Shown here piece by piece: positions 46,201-55,683 of a stretch of DNA of 55,683 bases; within the stretch, counting starts at the first letter, position 1, and every line of letters begins with the position of its first letter. The notes beneath the pieces were generated by a model. The model did no database searches. It was not told where the DNA came from and saw only the letters and a list, made by a program, of their open reading frames with translations. This stretch comes from a virus. The position numbers and the translations under genes were made by a program. The stretch lies in the IMG/VR virus record IMGVR_UViG_3300027970_000033, positions 1 to 55,683 of that record; one strand, written 5' to 3'.

Positions 46201-49200
46201 GGCAACTGAAGAAGATAGAAGAGATCTTTTAGAAAAGCATGGTTTTGATTTTGAAGAAGACTATCAAAGAGTTCTCGATGCTGCTCTAGAAAGTACAGAA
46301 GGTTTTAGAAAAGCTTATGAAGCTTTGAACGAAGAGCAGCGAAAATTAGTTATTAGTGGAAAAGACCTTGCTGATGGGGTTAGAAATCCTTTGCAAGATT
46401 TAAATGATGCATTAATATCAACTAATTTTGGTGAGGCTGGTAATCAAGTTAGAACACAGATGGGCTCCATTGTTGACGCAGTTAGGAATTCTAAAAAACC
46501 TTTGGAGCAGCAATTTCAAGAACTATTAGATATACAGATGGACTATTATAAAATTCAAGGGTTTTTAAGTAAATTAGATCCTTCTGATGTTGGTGTTTTT
46601 GGAGTTAGACTAGATGATGCTGAGATGCGTGCATTAGAAGATCTAAACTTAAAAGCTTTAACAGTTGGTTTTGGCAAAACTTCAAGTGTAAAGATTCGCC
46701 AAGGTTCTAGTGTTTATGAAGAATTTTGGGGCGCTTTAAATATAGGTAAAAAAGAAGGTATAGATGCTACAGCAATTACTGAAGGTGGCAAACCTAGAGA
46801 TCCTATTGCTGAGATTCTTGGTATGTATGATACTGAGCGTGCTGAGCGTCAAAGAGCAATCTCAGAAGCCGAAGAAACTTTGGCTGGTTTAACAAGTGGA
46901 ACAAAAGCATATACAGAGCAAATGGAACGCTTAATTCAGCTTCGTGCTCAAGATGCAGATATATTTGTTGATGAAAATCGACGTATGCAGAGTGAATTAA
47001 CAAAATATCAGGGTAGTATAGAATTAACACAGAAAAAAATTGATGAGCTTCAGGCTGCGCAGAAAAAAGATCCATATGGAAAAGAAGGCATCTTTACTGA
47101 GGCAATGAAAGAGCAATTAATAACATATGAAAAAATATTAGGTGCTCAGAAAAAACTTAATGATGAAATTACTAAGCTTATTGATTTAACAGAAAAATTA
47201 CAAAATTTAGAAGCTGAGCAAGCGAGTTTAGAGTCACGATTAAAACTATTTAAAGATGGAAGTAAAGAACAGCGGCAGGTTGTTCATGCAACTGCTGCAA
47301 ATTTAAGAGAACAAATTAATACAACTAAAGAATTAAAACGTAGTAATATTGAAATCATAAAAGGTTTGCGAGAACAGTTAAAAGGTAAGATGACTGCTGA
47401 AAAACGCAAATCCTTACAGGATGAATTGAATAAAGCTCTTGCTCTAGATGCTCAATATACTAATAATATTTTAGCTGACGAAGAAGCTATATATAATTTA
47501 AAAAAATTAAGCTATGATACTGATAAAGAAAATATTGAAACAAATATAGCAAAATTAGAATCTCAATTAGGAAATAGACTTGAACAAAGTGCTGAATATT
47601 TAAAAGTTCAAGACATGATTATTGCACAACAAAAACAATTGTATGATAGAAATCAAAAAAGATTAATTGAAATTGACACTATTTTAAAAACTCAAAAATT
47701 AAGTGAGTTTGAAAAAAGTTTGCTTATAAAAGAACAGAATCAACTTTATATCGAGCAGCGCAACTTAATGGATCAAGTCAATGAATCTATTAAAAAACGT
47801 GCCGTAGATGAATACAATATTGCTCTCTATGGAACTGCAAATATGGAAGTTCTACAAAGTCAATATGAAATGCGTCAGCGCTTAATTGATGAGCTTATTG
47901 ATACTCATGAGCAGTTAATAGAACGTACTCAACTAGAACTTGAAATTCAAAAAGAAATTGAAGAATCTACTGACCAAACATATAAAACAAATCTTAAATA
48001 TCTTCAAGGTAAAATAAAAGATGTAAAACTTACAAAACAAGTAATTGATTCTACACGCGCTCAAATAAATCTATTAAAAGTTTTAAGTGGCGAGCAAACA
48101 AGTGGCCCACTAAGATTGACGCGTGCGCCTTCGGGTCAATATAGATTTGCACCCACTGCAGGTGGCGAAGATGGCAGACAGGCCTCTATGCAAGCCGCAG
48201 CTGAATTTGAGAAAGAATCCATTTCTCGCTATAGAGAAATTTCTGATAATATCTTTAATTTAGAGCAGCAAATTCCACAAATGCTTTTGCGTGGAGAGGA
48301 TGTAAGTAGAGCTCAGGCGTTGTTGGGTGAATTAAGAACTCAGAGAACTGCTCAAGGTGAAGATGTTGTCAAGGCTAAAACAATCAGTGCTCTTGTTGCT
48401 GAGGGTAAGAGTAATATCGCAAGCAGGCTTATAGCAGGTAGAATGACAACTGCTCAAGCAGCGCAAGTATTAACTGCGAGACAGAGAGAGGCTATAGGTG
48501 CATCAGCTCAAGGTGAGTTCGATGCTGTTATTTCTTCTGAACAGCTATTAATTCAATCTAATTTTAGCATAGTAAAGTCTAATGATAGATTAATTGATGC
48601 TCTAAAAGCATTTGGAGCAAAAATAGCAAGTGGATACCAAACTCCAGAGATGAAGGCAATAGCTGCTGCAATTCCAGATTTTTATGAAGAACGTGGCATT
48701 AAAGCTATACAACAAACAGTAACAACTGCAAAAGTCTATGGGACAGGTGGAAAATCTCCGCATGGTGCAGACTTATTTGCTAGGATTGCTTCTGATCCAG
48801 CATTTAAAGCTACAGAAATAGCTCGTGCAAACACTATAATTGCAGATTATGAGGCTAAGGGAGATAAACTGACTGCTGCAGAAAAGAAAATACTTTCTGA
48901 TGCAAAGGCATATAGAGATCGCATTGTTAAGATGGAGACAGGTGGATATACAGGTAGTTTTGATGGTGGAAAACTTGGCGTCTTGCATGAAAAAGAGCTT
49001 GTGTTAAATAAAATGGATACACGCAATATACTTGATGCTGTTTCCATAGCTCGCTCTATGCCCAGAATTATTGGAGGATTTGTTCCTAATATTACAAATG
49101 CGTCTTCTAATACAGGTCAAAATATTACTATTAATGCTGAGTTTCCAAATGTTAGTTCTGCAGATGAAATTAAGAAAGCATTTTCTTCTATGTCTACAAA

Positions 49201-49237
49201 GGCACTTCAATACGCGTATCGAACAAAATCATATTAA
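43277..49237 (+). CDS. Tail tape measure protein
   Basis: 1986 residues. TP901-type tape-measure core (about 130-500: FDKVLTRIGIVSERSAESMK, AEASLIFIQQGGLAADNAAA), hydrophobic segments near 500-530 and 635-660, long coiled coil at about 1240-1560, and a C-terminal GGYTG...GKLGVLHEKELVLNKMD module. A rough 0.15 nm per residue gives a tail near 300 nm. AAGGGGG before the ATG. Confidence 0.93.
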   Translation: MARHNVTITYNSDIRGLQSAETELKRLEKMIDQIEADPINLAGNTPEQLNLLKKQLMDLRVAMGRFKNGAQEAFRDYNADTDVANRQMKKLTAEHRKLTEELKAQARAQDVLNKKEDQRYTLISRTRRALGQSFLEAPLYSASFALMAGIGAAIQQFIEFDKVLTRIGIVSERSAESMKIFKEMAIETGRSLGTTGKAFAEASLIFIQQGGLAADNAAALAEASIKLANITGARAEDTSDYITAIANSFNMLETDGARAGERIVDMLAELDAATGTSADEIANAFKKSASSFAVSGFSPEQSAAMLAVISETTRQAPELIGTGMKTLIGNLAEVRVGSKEFEGITNKLQDLTKQFGISFSLIDEYTGDVKDVQTLLGEVAEIYNTVNSNAAKNALIEAIAGKEQRDRFIALVENWDRVAEVTDIATNSTGAAQRANERYLDSIGAKLEQLKADFEGLVNELISSDLFKDLIDGTSALIRNFTTLIEKGNAFSNILGQIAAILVPLASMKILGGLGGVGAAILASTAATGGITGALKSSLKTAGLSSSFKEGYGILGGGVYASATAGQREAMERAGGYDKLTDEEKKAIRGRQLARGAGGGILGTALAVPNIAAAVTNENLTTGEKTVSIIGSLLPAIGALFGPIGMLVGLLGSLTLSFFSVNKEAAQVRSDMDKMRTSINEAFETSGSQIEELVNIITRPGIEKDSYAYVEASNKLAEILPEIAIGQDAYGNAIIRDTEYITKLVELKNKELEIEKEREALKLPELIETAQQLQAKAAKEAEGEYKINLGTGVSPSQLTDNIGTVNRITGRGGGTEVTFNNEELLSGIYRTSQAYALMSEAARASLDEQANSMKDNALKAEMHGLQIQKYGERLLNFYIDADRALDPDKLADTQRGLQAIISGNEDIILDTGESAKERLASILELDIGEQDEAYLQFYKDFGEGLASTGEKLSTQEQFIRDLTSGYSSIFKQFMGATEEDRRDLLEKHGFDFEEDYQRVLDAALESTEGFRKAYEALNEEQRKLVISGKDLADGVRNPLQDLNDALISTNFGEAGNQVRTQMGSIVDAVRNSKKPLEQQFQELLDIQMDYYKIQGFLSKLDPSDVGVFGVRLDDAEMRALEDLNLKALTVGFGKTSSVKIRQGSSVYEEFWGALNIGKKEGIDATAITEGGKPRDPIAEILGMYDTERAERQRAISEAEETLAGLTSGTKAYTEQMERLIQLRAQDADIFVDENRRMQSELTKYQGSIELTQKKIDELQAAQKKDPYGKEGIFTEAMKEQLITYEKILGAQKKLNDEITKLIDLTEKLQNLEAEQASLESRLKLFKDGSKEQRQVVHATAANLREQINTTKELKRSNIEIIKGLREQLKGKMTAEKRKSLQDELNKALALDAQYTNNILADEEAIYNLKKLSYDTDKENIETNIAKLESQLGNRLEQSAEYLKVQDMIIAQQKQLYDRNQKRLIEIDTILKTQKLSEFEKSLLIKEQNQLYIEQRNLMDQVNESIKKRAVDEYNIALYGTANMEVLQSQYEMRQRLIDELIDTHEQLIERTQLELEIQKEIEESTDQTYKTNLKYLQGKIKDVKLTKQVIDSTRAQINLLKVLSGEQTSGPLRLTRAPSGQYRFAPTAGGEDGRQASMQAAAEFEKESISRYREISDNIFNLEQQIPQMLLRGEDVSRAQALLGELRTQRTAQGEDVVKAKTISALVAEGKSNIASRLIAGRMTTAQAAQVLTARQREAIGASAQGEFDAVISSEQLLIQSNFSIVKSNDRLIDALKAFGAKIASGYQTPEMKAIAAAIPDFYEERGIKAIQQTVTTAKVYGTGGKSPHGADLFARIASDPAFKATEIARANTIIADYEAKGDKLTAAEKKILSDAKAYRDRIVKMETGGYTGSFDGGKLGVLHEKELVLNKMDTRNILDAVSIARSMPRIIGGFVPNITNASSNTGQNITINAEFPNVSSADEIKKAFSSMSTKALQYAYRTKSY

Positions 49238-49243
49238 TATTGT

Positions 49244-49278
49244 GGGGATAGGTTTTAAATCTATCCCCTATCTTTTTT
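49244..49278 (+). terminator. Terminator after the tape measure gene
   Basis: GGGGATAG...CTATCCCC with a nine-base loop, then TATCTTTTTT. No consensus promoter follows. Confidence 0.9.
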
Positions 49279-49314
49279 ATAATAAATAGGGATAATAAGG
49301 AAGTGAGGTCGATT

Positions 49315-52300
49315 ATGAACAGTTATGATGCAATATTAGAAGAGATTTTTACTTCTATACATTTAATTACAGATAGAAAAATAGCTCAACTAATGTTGGA
49401 TAGATCTGTAATTGTACAAATTGTTTCGCGCGATGATGAGACTAAAAATTTATATAGAGTATCTTATCAAGGTGTGGAATATGATGCCTATTCATTAAAA
49501 AATGATTCTTTTAATGTGGGCGAAGAAGTTTATATGCTTGTACCTGACAATAATTTTTCTAATAAAAAGATTTTAATATCGCGCTCTGCAAAAATAGCAG
49601 AGGCTATAAACACTGGGAGCGGCGGAGGTTCTTTTGCTTTTGGTACAATTTCTGTCTCAGGACAAAGCGCAATTGTTGCTGAAGTAGCTTCTGATATACT
49701 GACTATTACTGCAGGTAGCGGAATCACACTTACGACAAATGCAACTACAGATACTCTTACAATTGCAGCTTCTGGTGCAACACCTGGCGATGGCACATTA
49801 ACTTTAGCTACATCTGGAGTGGGGCTTGGGGGTTCGGCCACATTTACTGCTAATCAAAGTGGAAACTCCAGTTTTACTGTAACTAGTAATGCAACAAGCT
49901 CTAATGTTGCCAATACTATTGTATCGCGCGATGCAAGTGGTGGATTTTCTGTAAGTCACGTGACGGCAAGCACAATTACAGCCACTAATATTAGCGCCAA
50001 TTCTTTTACAGCTGCCTCATTAAATGTAACAACTTTTACAGCAAGCAATATAAGTGGAAATATTTTAACAGCTAGTACAGCAAATGTTACCAATTTAACA
50101 GCTTCAAATATAAGTGCAAATATTTTAACTTCAAGTGTGGCAAATATAACTTCAATAAATACTACTCGTATTACTGCTTCTTCTCTAAATGTGACAGGAA
50201 ACATAAGTGCTAGCTCTATTACATCTAGTTTTATAAATGCTACAACTTTAACTAGTTCTAATATAAGTTCAAATATTTTAACTTCTTCTATAGCTAATTT
50301 AACAAACATTAATACTACTAGAATTACGGCATCTTCTATAAATGTTACAGGAAACATAAGTGTCAGCTCTTTAAGTGCTAGTTTAATAACAAGTTCTAAT
50401 ATAAGTGTGGATTCATTAACAGCTAGTGTAGCTAATTTAACTTCAATAAATACTACAAGAATAACAGCATCATCTTTGAACGTAACTGGAAATATTAGTG
50501 CAAGTTCTATTACATCTAGCTTTATAAATAGTTCAATAATAACTGCCTCAAATATAAGTGCAAATGTTTTAACAGCTAGTTCTTTTAGTATAGCAAATTT
50601 GACAGCTACTAATATTAGTGCAAATGTTTTGACAGCTAGTTTATCTAATTTTAATAATGTTTCAGCCGCAAGCTTAACATCAACTGTAATAAATGCAACA
50701 AGTATAACTACTTCTCAATTACAATCTACAACACTTATCAGTGCAAGAAATCTGACTGCGATAGGTAATGTTACATTTAGCTCAAATCTTACTGTAACTG
50801 GAAATATAAGTGCAAGCTCAATTTTTACAAGTAATTTAACTTCAACAAATATTAGTACAAATGTATTAACTGCTAGTTCTTTAAATTTAACTACTTTAAC
50901 TGCATCAAATATAAGTGGGAATATTTTAACAGCTAGCTCTGCAAATATTACTAATTTAACTGCTTCAAATATTAGTACAAATGTATTAACTGCAAGCTCA
51001 TTAAATCTGACCACTTTGACTGCTTCAAATATTAGTGGAAATATTCTAACGGCAAGCGTTGCAAATTTAACTTCAATTAATACAACTAGAATTACTGCTT
51101 CTTCGATGAATATTACAGGAAATATTAGTGTAAGTTCCATAACATCCAGTTTTATAAATAGTTCAATTATAACAGCTTCAAATGTAAGCTCAAATATTTT
51201 AACTGCTAGTTTTATAAATGCAACAAATATAACTGTTTCAAATTTAACTGCAACAAATTTAAATGTATCTAATTTCTCAACTTCTAATTTTAGTACAAAC
51301 ATTTTAACAGCTAGTTTTGGAAATATTACGACTTTAACTTCTTCTAATATAAGTACTAATATATTGACTGCTAGTTTTGCAAATATTGCTAATTTAACAG
51401 CTTCAAATATTAGCACAAACGTTTTAACTTCGAGTGTGGCAAATTTAACTTCAATTAATACAACTAGAATTACTGCTTCTTCTTTAAATGTAACTGGAAA
51501 TATTAGTGCTAGTTCAATTACATCTAGTTTTATTAATGTTGATACTTTAACAGCTTCAAATATAAGTGTTAATATATTAACTGCGAGTCAATTAAATATT
51601 CCAACTCTTTCAGCATCAAATATAAGTACAGATACTTTAACTGCTAGCTTTGCTAATATAACGACTTTAACTAGTTCCAATATTAGTACAAATATTTTAA
51701 CAGCTAGTATTATTAATACAATAAATTTAACATCTAGTAATATTAGTGTAGATATTCTAACAGCAAGTCAACTAAATATAACAACCTTAACTGCAACAAA
51801 TATAAGTGTAAATACATTGACAGCAAGTAGTGCAAGTATTATAACATTAACAAGTAGTACTGCAAGCTTTGATTCTATAATTATAAGGACTCAAAATGCA
51901 AATGATATAATAACTAAAAATGTATCCGTTACAGGACTTTCTTATTCTGGAATATCTTTTTCAGTATCAGGTCAAGAGCCTAGTCCACAAGGAGTCTTTT
52001 TTAGTCCTGAAGGTCAATATATGTTTATAACTGGAAGAAGTTCTGGAGATGGTATAGCTCAATATAGTTTATCTACACCCTGGATAGTTAGTACTGCTGC
52101 TCTCTATACAACCTCATTTAATATTGGCGATAGTAGTCCAAATGATTTATTTTTCAAAGATGATGGAACAAGAGTTTATGTATTAGGTGGAACTTCAGAT
52201 GTTGTTAGAGAATTTAGATTGACGACACCTTGGAATGTGTCACCTGGCAGCATGACTTTTTCTACTTCATTTTCAGTTGTCAGTCAAGATACAGGAGCAG

Positions 52301-54873
52301 CTGGCTTGGCGTTTAATAATGATGGAACTAAAATGTTTATGGTTGGAACAACAAATGATAGGGTTCATGAGTATTCACTAGGAACTGCATGGAGCTCTTC
52401 AACAGCTGTTTATGCTTCAGTCTCAAGATCACTATCTCCTTCTAATAATCCACAGGCAATAAATTTTAATTCTGATGGAACTAGAATGTTTATTTTAGAT
52501 AATAGTCTTGATTCTATATTTCAATTTGAACTTTCTGTTCCCTTTACAATAACTAGCTCTGTTGTTAAAAGTGCTTTTCCAGTACTTTTTGAAGAAAGTA
52601 ATCCTCTTGGCATGTATACAAATTTAAATTCAACAGCTAGTTATACATATGTAGTTGGTACTGGTAATACCAGAGTTTATCAATATGCCAATAATGCTCG
52701 CTCTATAATTAATGTAGGTAATTTTGCAGTAGACGGAAATTTAAATGTTCGAGGAAACTTTTTTGCTTATGATGCTGTAAGAATGAATTCTACGCTTTCT
52801 GTTTACAATGGAATAACTACTGAAGGAGCCTCAACATTTAATAGTACACTAACTGCAAATGCGGCCTTATCATTAAATGGGGCAGCTGGTAGTACTGCAA
52901 ATATAGGAACTGCTGTAAAGACTTCTAATATAAATATTGGAACAGGTATAGAAACTGGCTCAATTCTAATTGGTGGGCCTACACAATCATCAGAAATTGT
53001 TATAGGTCGCTCAACAGCCTCATATACGGTTAGCATAGCAGTGGGTACTGTCAGTAGTGGTTTGAGGCAGACTATTCAGATTGGTACTAGGGGTCTAAGT
53101 GGCTCAATAACAAATATAGTAATGGGTAGTACAACTGCTGGTTCATTAGGTACTGTAAGTATATTTAGCAATACAATTTTTCCTGAAGGATATAGAGTGG
53201 GTATTGGCACTAGAACACCTAGCACAACACTAGAAGTTGCTGGAATAATAAGTGCAACTTCACTTATATCAACTGTTGCAACTGGCACACCACCATTAAC
53301 AGTATCTTCAACAACTCTAGTAACGAACTTAAATACAGACCTACTTGATGGGCAGCATGGCTCATATTACCTTGATTATACTAATATCACAAACAAACCA
53401 ACAATTTCAGATGTAACAATTAACATAAATTCAGGTGGCGGCCTTACTGGTACAGGTTCATTTACATTGAATCAAACTGCTACAGCCTCAATAACCATTT
53501 CACATGCTGACACTTCAACAGTTGCAGATGTAACAACAACTAGCGGAGTATTTGTTAATGGACTTACTTTTGATACTTATGGTCACGTTATTGGTGTAAA
53601 TACTGGCAGTGGAGGCGGAAGCGCATTTGGCACTATATCAGTATCAGGACAAAATAATCTTGTAGCTGCATCTCCTAATTCTATATTAACTGTTGCAGGT
53701 GGGACTAATATAACATTAAGTACTGATAATGCAACTAACACTCTAACAATTAATGCATCTGCTGGAGGTTCGGCCGCCAGTGCCTTTGGGATTATTTCTA
53801 TTTCAGGGCAAAGTGCTGTAATTGCTGATGACCCTGGTGACACCTTGACATTGAACGCAGGATATGGTATAATATTAACAAGTAGTGCTACAATTGATTT
53901 TATTACAATAGGAACAAATGCAACAAGTAGCAATGTTAATAGCGCCTTAGTATCCAGAGATTTAAATGGTGGATTTTCAACAAGTAATATTGAAGTTACT
54001 ACTTTAACAAGTTCAAATATTAGTAGTAATATTTTAACTTCTTCTACAATAAATGCTACAATCTTAACTGCTTCAAACATAAGTACAAATTTATTAACTT
54101 CTTCTATAGCTAATTTAACTTCAATAAATACTACAAGAATTACAGCTTCTTCAATTAATGTAACTGGAAATATAAGTGCAAGTTCTTTAACATCAAGTTT
54201 TGTGAATACAATAAATATTACATCTAGTAATATTTTTGTCAATAATTTAACAGCTTCTGCTAATATTTATGTAGGAACTGGCTCTACAACAATTCCTGCT
54301 CTCGCTGCAATAAATGATACTAATACTGGAATATATTTTCCAACAGCTGATACAATAGGATTTGTTGAGGGTGGCGTTGAGGCCATGCGCATAAATTCTA
54401 GTGGTTATGTTGGTATTGGAACCCAAGCGCCATTTGAACTTTTACATCTTTATGTTCCTGCAAATGCAGGAATTGTAGCAGAAGATGCAAACTCAATAAT
54501 ACGACTTGTTACTGCTGGAGGTATAAATTATTTTCAAAGTGCTGCTGCTTTTTCTGGCGGCTCAACAGCAGATTTATATTTTACTGGAATGTATGCAAGT
54601 CCTGTGAATATGGTTATAAAAGCTACTAGTGGAAATATTGGTATAGGTGGCATTACCAATCCAAGTACAAAACTAGAAGTTTTAGGACAGGTTAGCGCCA
54701 CAGCTTTTATTTCAACAGTTGCGTCAGGAATAGCGCCGTTTACAGTATCTTCTACAACTAGTGTTATCAATCTAAATGCAGATTTATTAGATGGGCAACA
54801 TGGAAGTTATTATACAAATCGTGACGTTGGTTCGATAGTATATTCATATAAAAATTTTGGAGGGGCTTTATAA
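49315..54873 (+). CDS. Giant tail fibre with repeats and beta-propeller
   Basis: 1852 residues. N-terminal OB-like part (1-100), glycine linker, then about 30 Thr/Ser/Asn-rich short repeats with [LI]TASNISxN and INTTRITASSLNVTGNIS patterns (about 210-845), a four-blade propeller-like domain (about 875-1090; repeated LxFxxDGTxxxVxG), further fibre repeats (about 1540-1650) and a C-terminal INDTNTGIYFP...MRINSSGYVGIGT module seen in fibres. ATG 49315 fits GAGG; the GTG at 49303 does not. Confidence 0.83.
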   Translation: MNSYDAILEEIFTSIHLITDRKIAQLMLDRSVIVQIVSRDDETKNLYRVSYQGVEYDAYSLKNDSFNVGEEVYMLVPDNNFSNKKILISRSAKIAEAINTGSGGGSFAFGTISVSGQSAIVAEVASDILTITAGSGITLTTNATTDTLTIAASGATPGDGTLTLATSGVGLGGSATFTANQSGNSSFTVTSNATSSNVANTIVSRDASGGFSVSHVTASTITATNISANSFTAASLNVTTFTASNISGNILTASTANVTNLTASNISANILTSSVANITSINTTRITASSLNVTGNISASSITSSFINATTLTSSNISSNILTSSIANLTNINTTRITASSINVTGNISVSSLSASLITSSNISVDSLTASVANLTSINTTRITASSLNVTGNISASSITSSFINSSIITASNISANVLTASSFSIANLTATNISANVLTASLSNFNNVSAASLTSTVINATSITTSQLQSTTLISARNLTAIGNVTFSSNLTVTGNISASSIFTSNLTSTNISTNVLTASSLNLTTLTASNISGNILTASSANITNLTASNISTNVLTASSLNLTTLTASNISGNILTASVANLTSINTTRITASSMNITGNISVSSITSSFINSSIITASNVSSNILTASFINATNITVSNLTATNLNVSNFSTSNFSTNILTASFGNITTLTSSNISTNILTASFANIANLTASNISTNVLTSSVANLTSINTTRITASSLNVTGNISASSITSSFINVDTLTASNISVNILTASQLNIPTLSASNISTDTLTASFANITTLTSSNISTNILTASIINTINLTSSNISVDILTASQLNITTLTATNISVNTLTASSASIITLTSSTASFDSIIIRTQNANDIITKNVSVTGLSYSGISFSVSGQEPSPQGVFFSPEGQYMFITGRSSGDGIAQYSLSTPWIVSTAALYTTSFNIGDSSPNDLFFKDDGTRVYVLGGTSDVVREFRLTTPWNVSPGSMTFSTSFSVVSQDTGAAGLAFNNDGTKMFMVGTTNDRVHEYSLGTAWSSSTAVYASVSRSLSPSNNPQAINFNSDGTRMFILDNSLDSIFQFELSVPFTITSSVVKSAFPVLFEESNPLGMYTNLNSTASYTYVVGTGNTRVYQYANNARSIINVGNFAVDGNLNVRGNFFAYDAVRMNSTLSVYNGITTEGASTFNSTLTANAALSLNGAAGSTANIGTAVKTSNINIGTGIETGSILIGGPTQSSEIVIGRSTASYTVSIAVGTVSSGLRQTIQIGTRGLSGSITNIVMGSTTAGSLGTVSIFSNTIFPEGYRVGIGTRTPSTTLEVAGIISATSLISTVATGTPPLTVSSTTLVTNLNTDLLDGQHGSYYLDYTNITNKPTISDVTININSGGGLTGTGSFTLNQTATASITISHADTSTVADVTTTSGVFVNGLTFDTYGHVIGVNTGSGGGSAFGTISVSGQNNLVAASPNSILTVAGGTNITLSTDNATNTLTINASAGGSAASAFGIISISGQSAVIADDPGDTLTLNAGYGIILTSSATIDFITIGTNATSSNVNSALVSRDLNGGFSTSNIEVTTLTSSNISSNILTSSTINATILTASNISTNLLTSSIANLTSINTTRITASSINVTGNISASSLTSSFVNTINITSSNIFVNNLTASANIYVGTGSTTIPALAAINDTNTGIYFPTADTIGFVEGGVEAMRINSSGYVGIGTQAPFELLHLYVPANAGIVAEDANSIIRLVTAGGINYFQSAAAFSGGSTADLYFTGMYASPVNMVIKATSGNIGIGGITNPSTKLEVLGQVSATAFISTVASGIAPFTVSSTTSVINLNADLLDGQHGSYYTNRDVGSIVYSYKNFGGAL

Positions 54874-55313
54874 TGGCAGCAAATACACAACCAATCTTCC
54901 CCCTAACTCCTAAAGTGAGTTGGGGGACTTTAACAAATTCTAATATATTGAAAGATGGAACGGGAACAACAGTTAGTACAATATTTACTGCTGGAGTTGA
55001 TGGATCTAGGATTGATCAAATAAAGATTAGACCACTTGGAACAAATTCAGCTACTGTTGTGCGCTTTTTTATAAATAATGGAAGTACAAATGCAACTGCA
55101 ACAAATAATTCTCTAATACATGAAGTTACAGTTGCTGCGAGTACGGTTTCTGAAATAGCAGCTTTAACAGACTATAATGTAACAATAACGGTCAATACAT
55201 CAGAAACAATACCACCTATACCATATTTACCAGCAAATTATAAAATAAATGCAACAATAGGAACAACTGCTTCCGCAGGGCTACAGATTACTATTCATGG
55301 AGGAGACTATTGA
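54873..55313 (+). CDS. Small virion-associated protein (146 aa)
   Basis: Beta-rich, no recognised enzyme motif; MAANTQPIFPLTPKVSWGTL opening is seen in fibre-linked phage proteins. TAATG overlap with the fibre gene and TGATG overlap with the next. Confidence 0.65.
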   Translation: MAANTQPIFPLTPKVSWGTLTNSNILKDGTGTTVSTIFTAGVDGSRIDQIKIRPLGTNSATVVRFFINNGSTNATATNNSLIHEVTVAASTVSEIAALTDYNVTITVNTSETIPPIPYLPANYKINATIGTTASAGLQITIHGGDY

Positions 55314-55683
55314 TGTCTTATAGTTTTGATAGTTTCTTTAGACCTCGCGTTCAAAATTTACTAAGGGAAACTAACGTTACTGAAGTTGAATATTTAGTAG
55401 TTTCTGGCGGCGGTGGTGGTGGAGGTGCTGGAGGAGGAGGTGCTGGCGGATATTCCGTTGGCTCTACTTCAATAGTTCTTGGTGCTGCTTATAATATTAC
55501 AATTGGAGCTGGTGGTTCGGGGGGCGCATTAGGCAATAGCCGAGGAAATGATGGTGGTGATTCAAATTTTGGTAGCTTTGGTATTGGTGGTAAAGGCGGA
55601 GGTGGAGGTGGATTTAGTAATACTACGCAGGGTGGTAGAAATGGTGGATCTGGTGGTGGAGCAGGCTCTGCAACTACAAGCCC
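55313..55683 (+). CDS. Glycine-rich tail adhesin, cut by window end
   Basis: Partial, 123 codons seen. N-terminal MSYSFDSFFRPRVQNLLR, VEYLVVSGGGGGGAG and then long Gly-rich stretches such as GGKGGGGGG. Such polyglycine domains form receptor-binding tips of tail fibres. Confidence 0.75.
   Translation, partial: MSYSFDSFFRPRVQNLLRETNVTEVEYLVVSGGGGGGGAGGGGAGGYSVGSTSIVLGAAYNITIGAGGSGGALGNSRGNDGGDSNFGSFGIGGKGGGGGGFSNTTQGGRNGGSGGGAGSATTS

Noticed and set aside
49530-54770. Long minus-strand open frames under the fibre gene
   Set aside because: They are shadows caused by the Thr/Ser/Asn repeat codons, with low-complexity products and no ribosome sites.
1-55683. Temperate lifestyle
   Set aside because: No integrase, attachment site or CI-type repressor recognised, though genes outside the window are unknown.

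Overview
The window is part of a large tailed-phage genome. The late genes encode a split terminase, portal, prohead protease/scaffold, capsid, tail tube, a 1986-residue tape measure and very large tail fibres. No tail-sheath or baseplate-wedge gene was recognised, so a long-tailed siphovirus is the best guess. Near-perfect sigma-A/sigma-70 promoters, strong AGGAGG-type ribosome sites, a 3D-domain protein, a DUF7695-like zinc protein, UvsE and a PIN-PhoH protein suggest a Bacillota host. An LpxH-like hydrolase next to a GT4 glycosyltransferase would also fit a host with an outer membrane, such as Negativicutes, but this is only a hint. No integrase or lysogeny repressor was recognised.

Layout: positions 1-24.5 kb are read leftward in many short units, each started by its own promoter. 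These are: a DNA-metabolism operon (UvsE, unknown protein, two paralogous zinc-tailed proteins around a metallopeptidase, ThyA-like) at 0-6.2 kb; small units at 6.2-7 kb; an operon with DUF932, LpxH-like and GT4 genes at 7-10.8 kb; a GT2-like unit at 11-12.2 kb; an operon of about 14 tiny genes at 12.2-15.8 kb; a 3D-domain protein at 15.8-16.2 kb; an AT-rich repeat region at 16.4-17.1 kb; 17 tRNA genes including an initiator tRNA at 17.2-18.8 kb; and an accessory region at 18.8-24.5 kb with three paralogous winged-helix-like genes, two paralogous 33-residue basic proteins, a very acidic 43-residue protein, a DEDDh exonuclease and a HAD nucleotidase.

Positions 24.7-55.7 kb are read rightward: a zinc-ribbon protein, PIN-PhoH, a putative small terminase, TerL broken by two small group I introns around an 84-nt exon, a nuclease-like ORF, portal, protease/scaffold, decoration protein, capsid, neck and tail genes, tape measure and fibres. 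Terminators follow the capsid, tail tube, chaperone and tape-measure genes, and new promoters follow the first two.

The most unusual material is (1) the double intron in terL; (2) a bipartite DNA motif with a fixed 11-bp gap, repeated eight times in the gaps of the accessory region; (3) four two-hairpin elements downstream of it whose stems change in a compensatory way while an 8-nt loop keeps its size; and (4) promoters that share a -10/start palindrome and whose TTGACA box often also holds the upstream gene's TGA stop codon.
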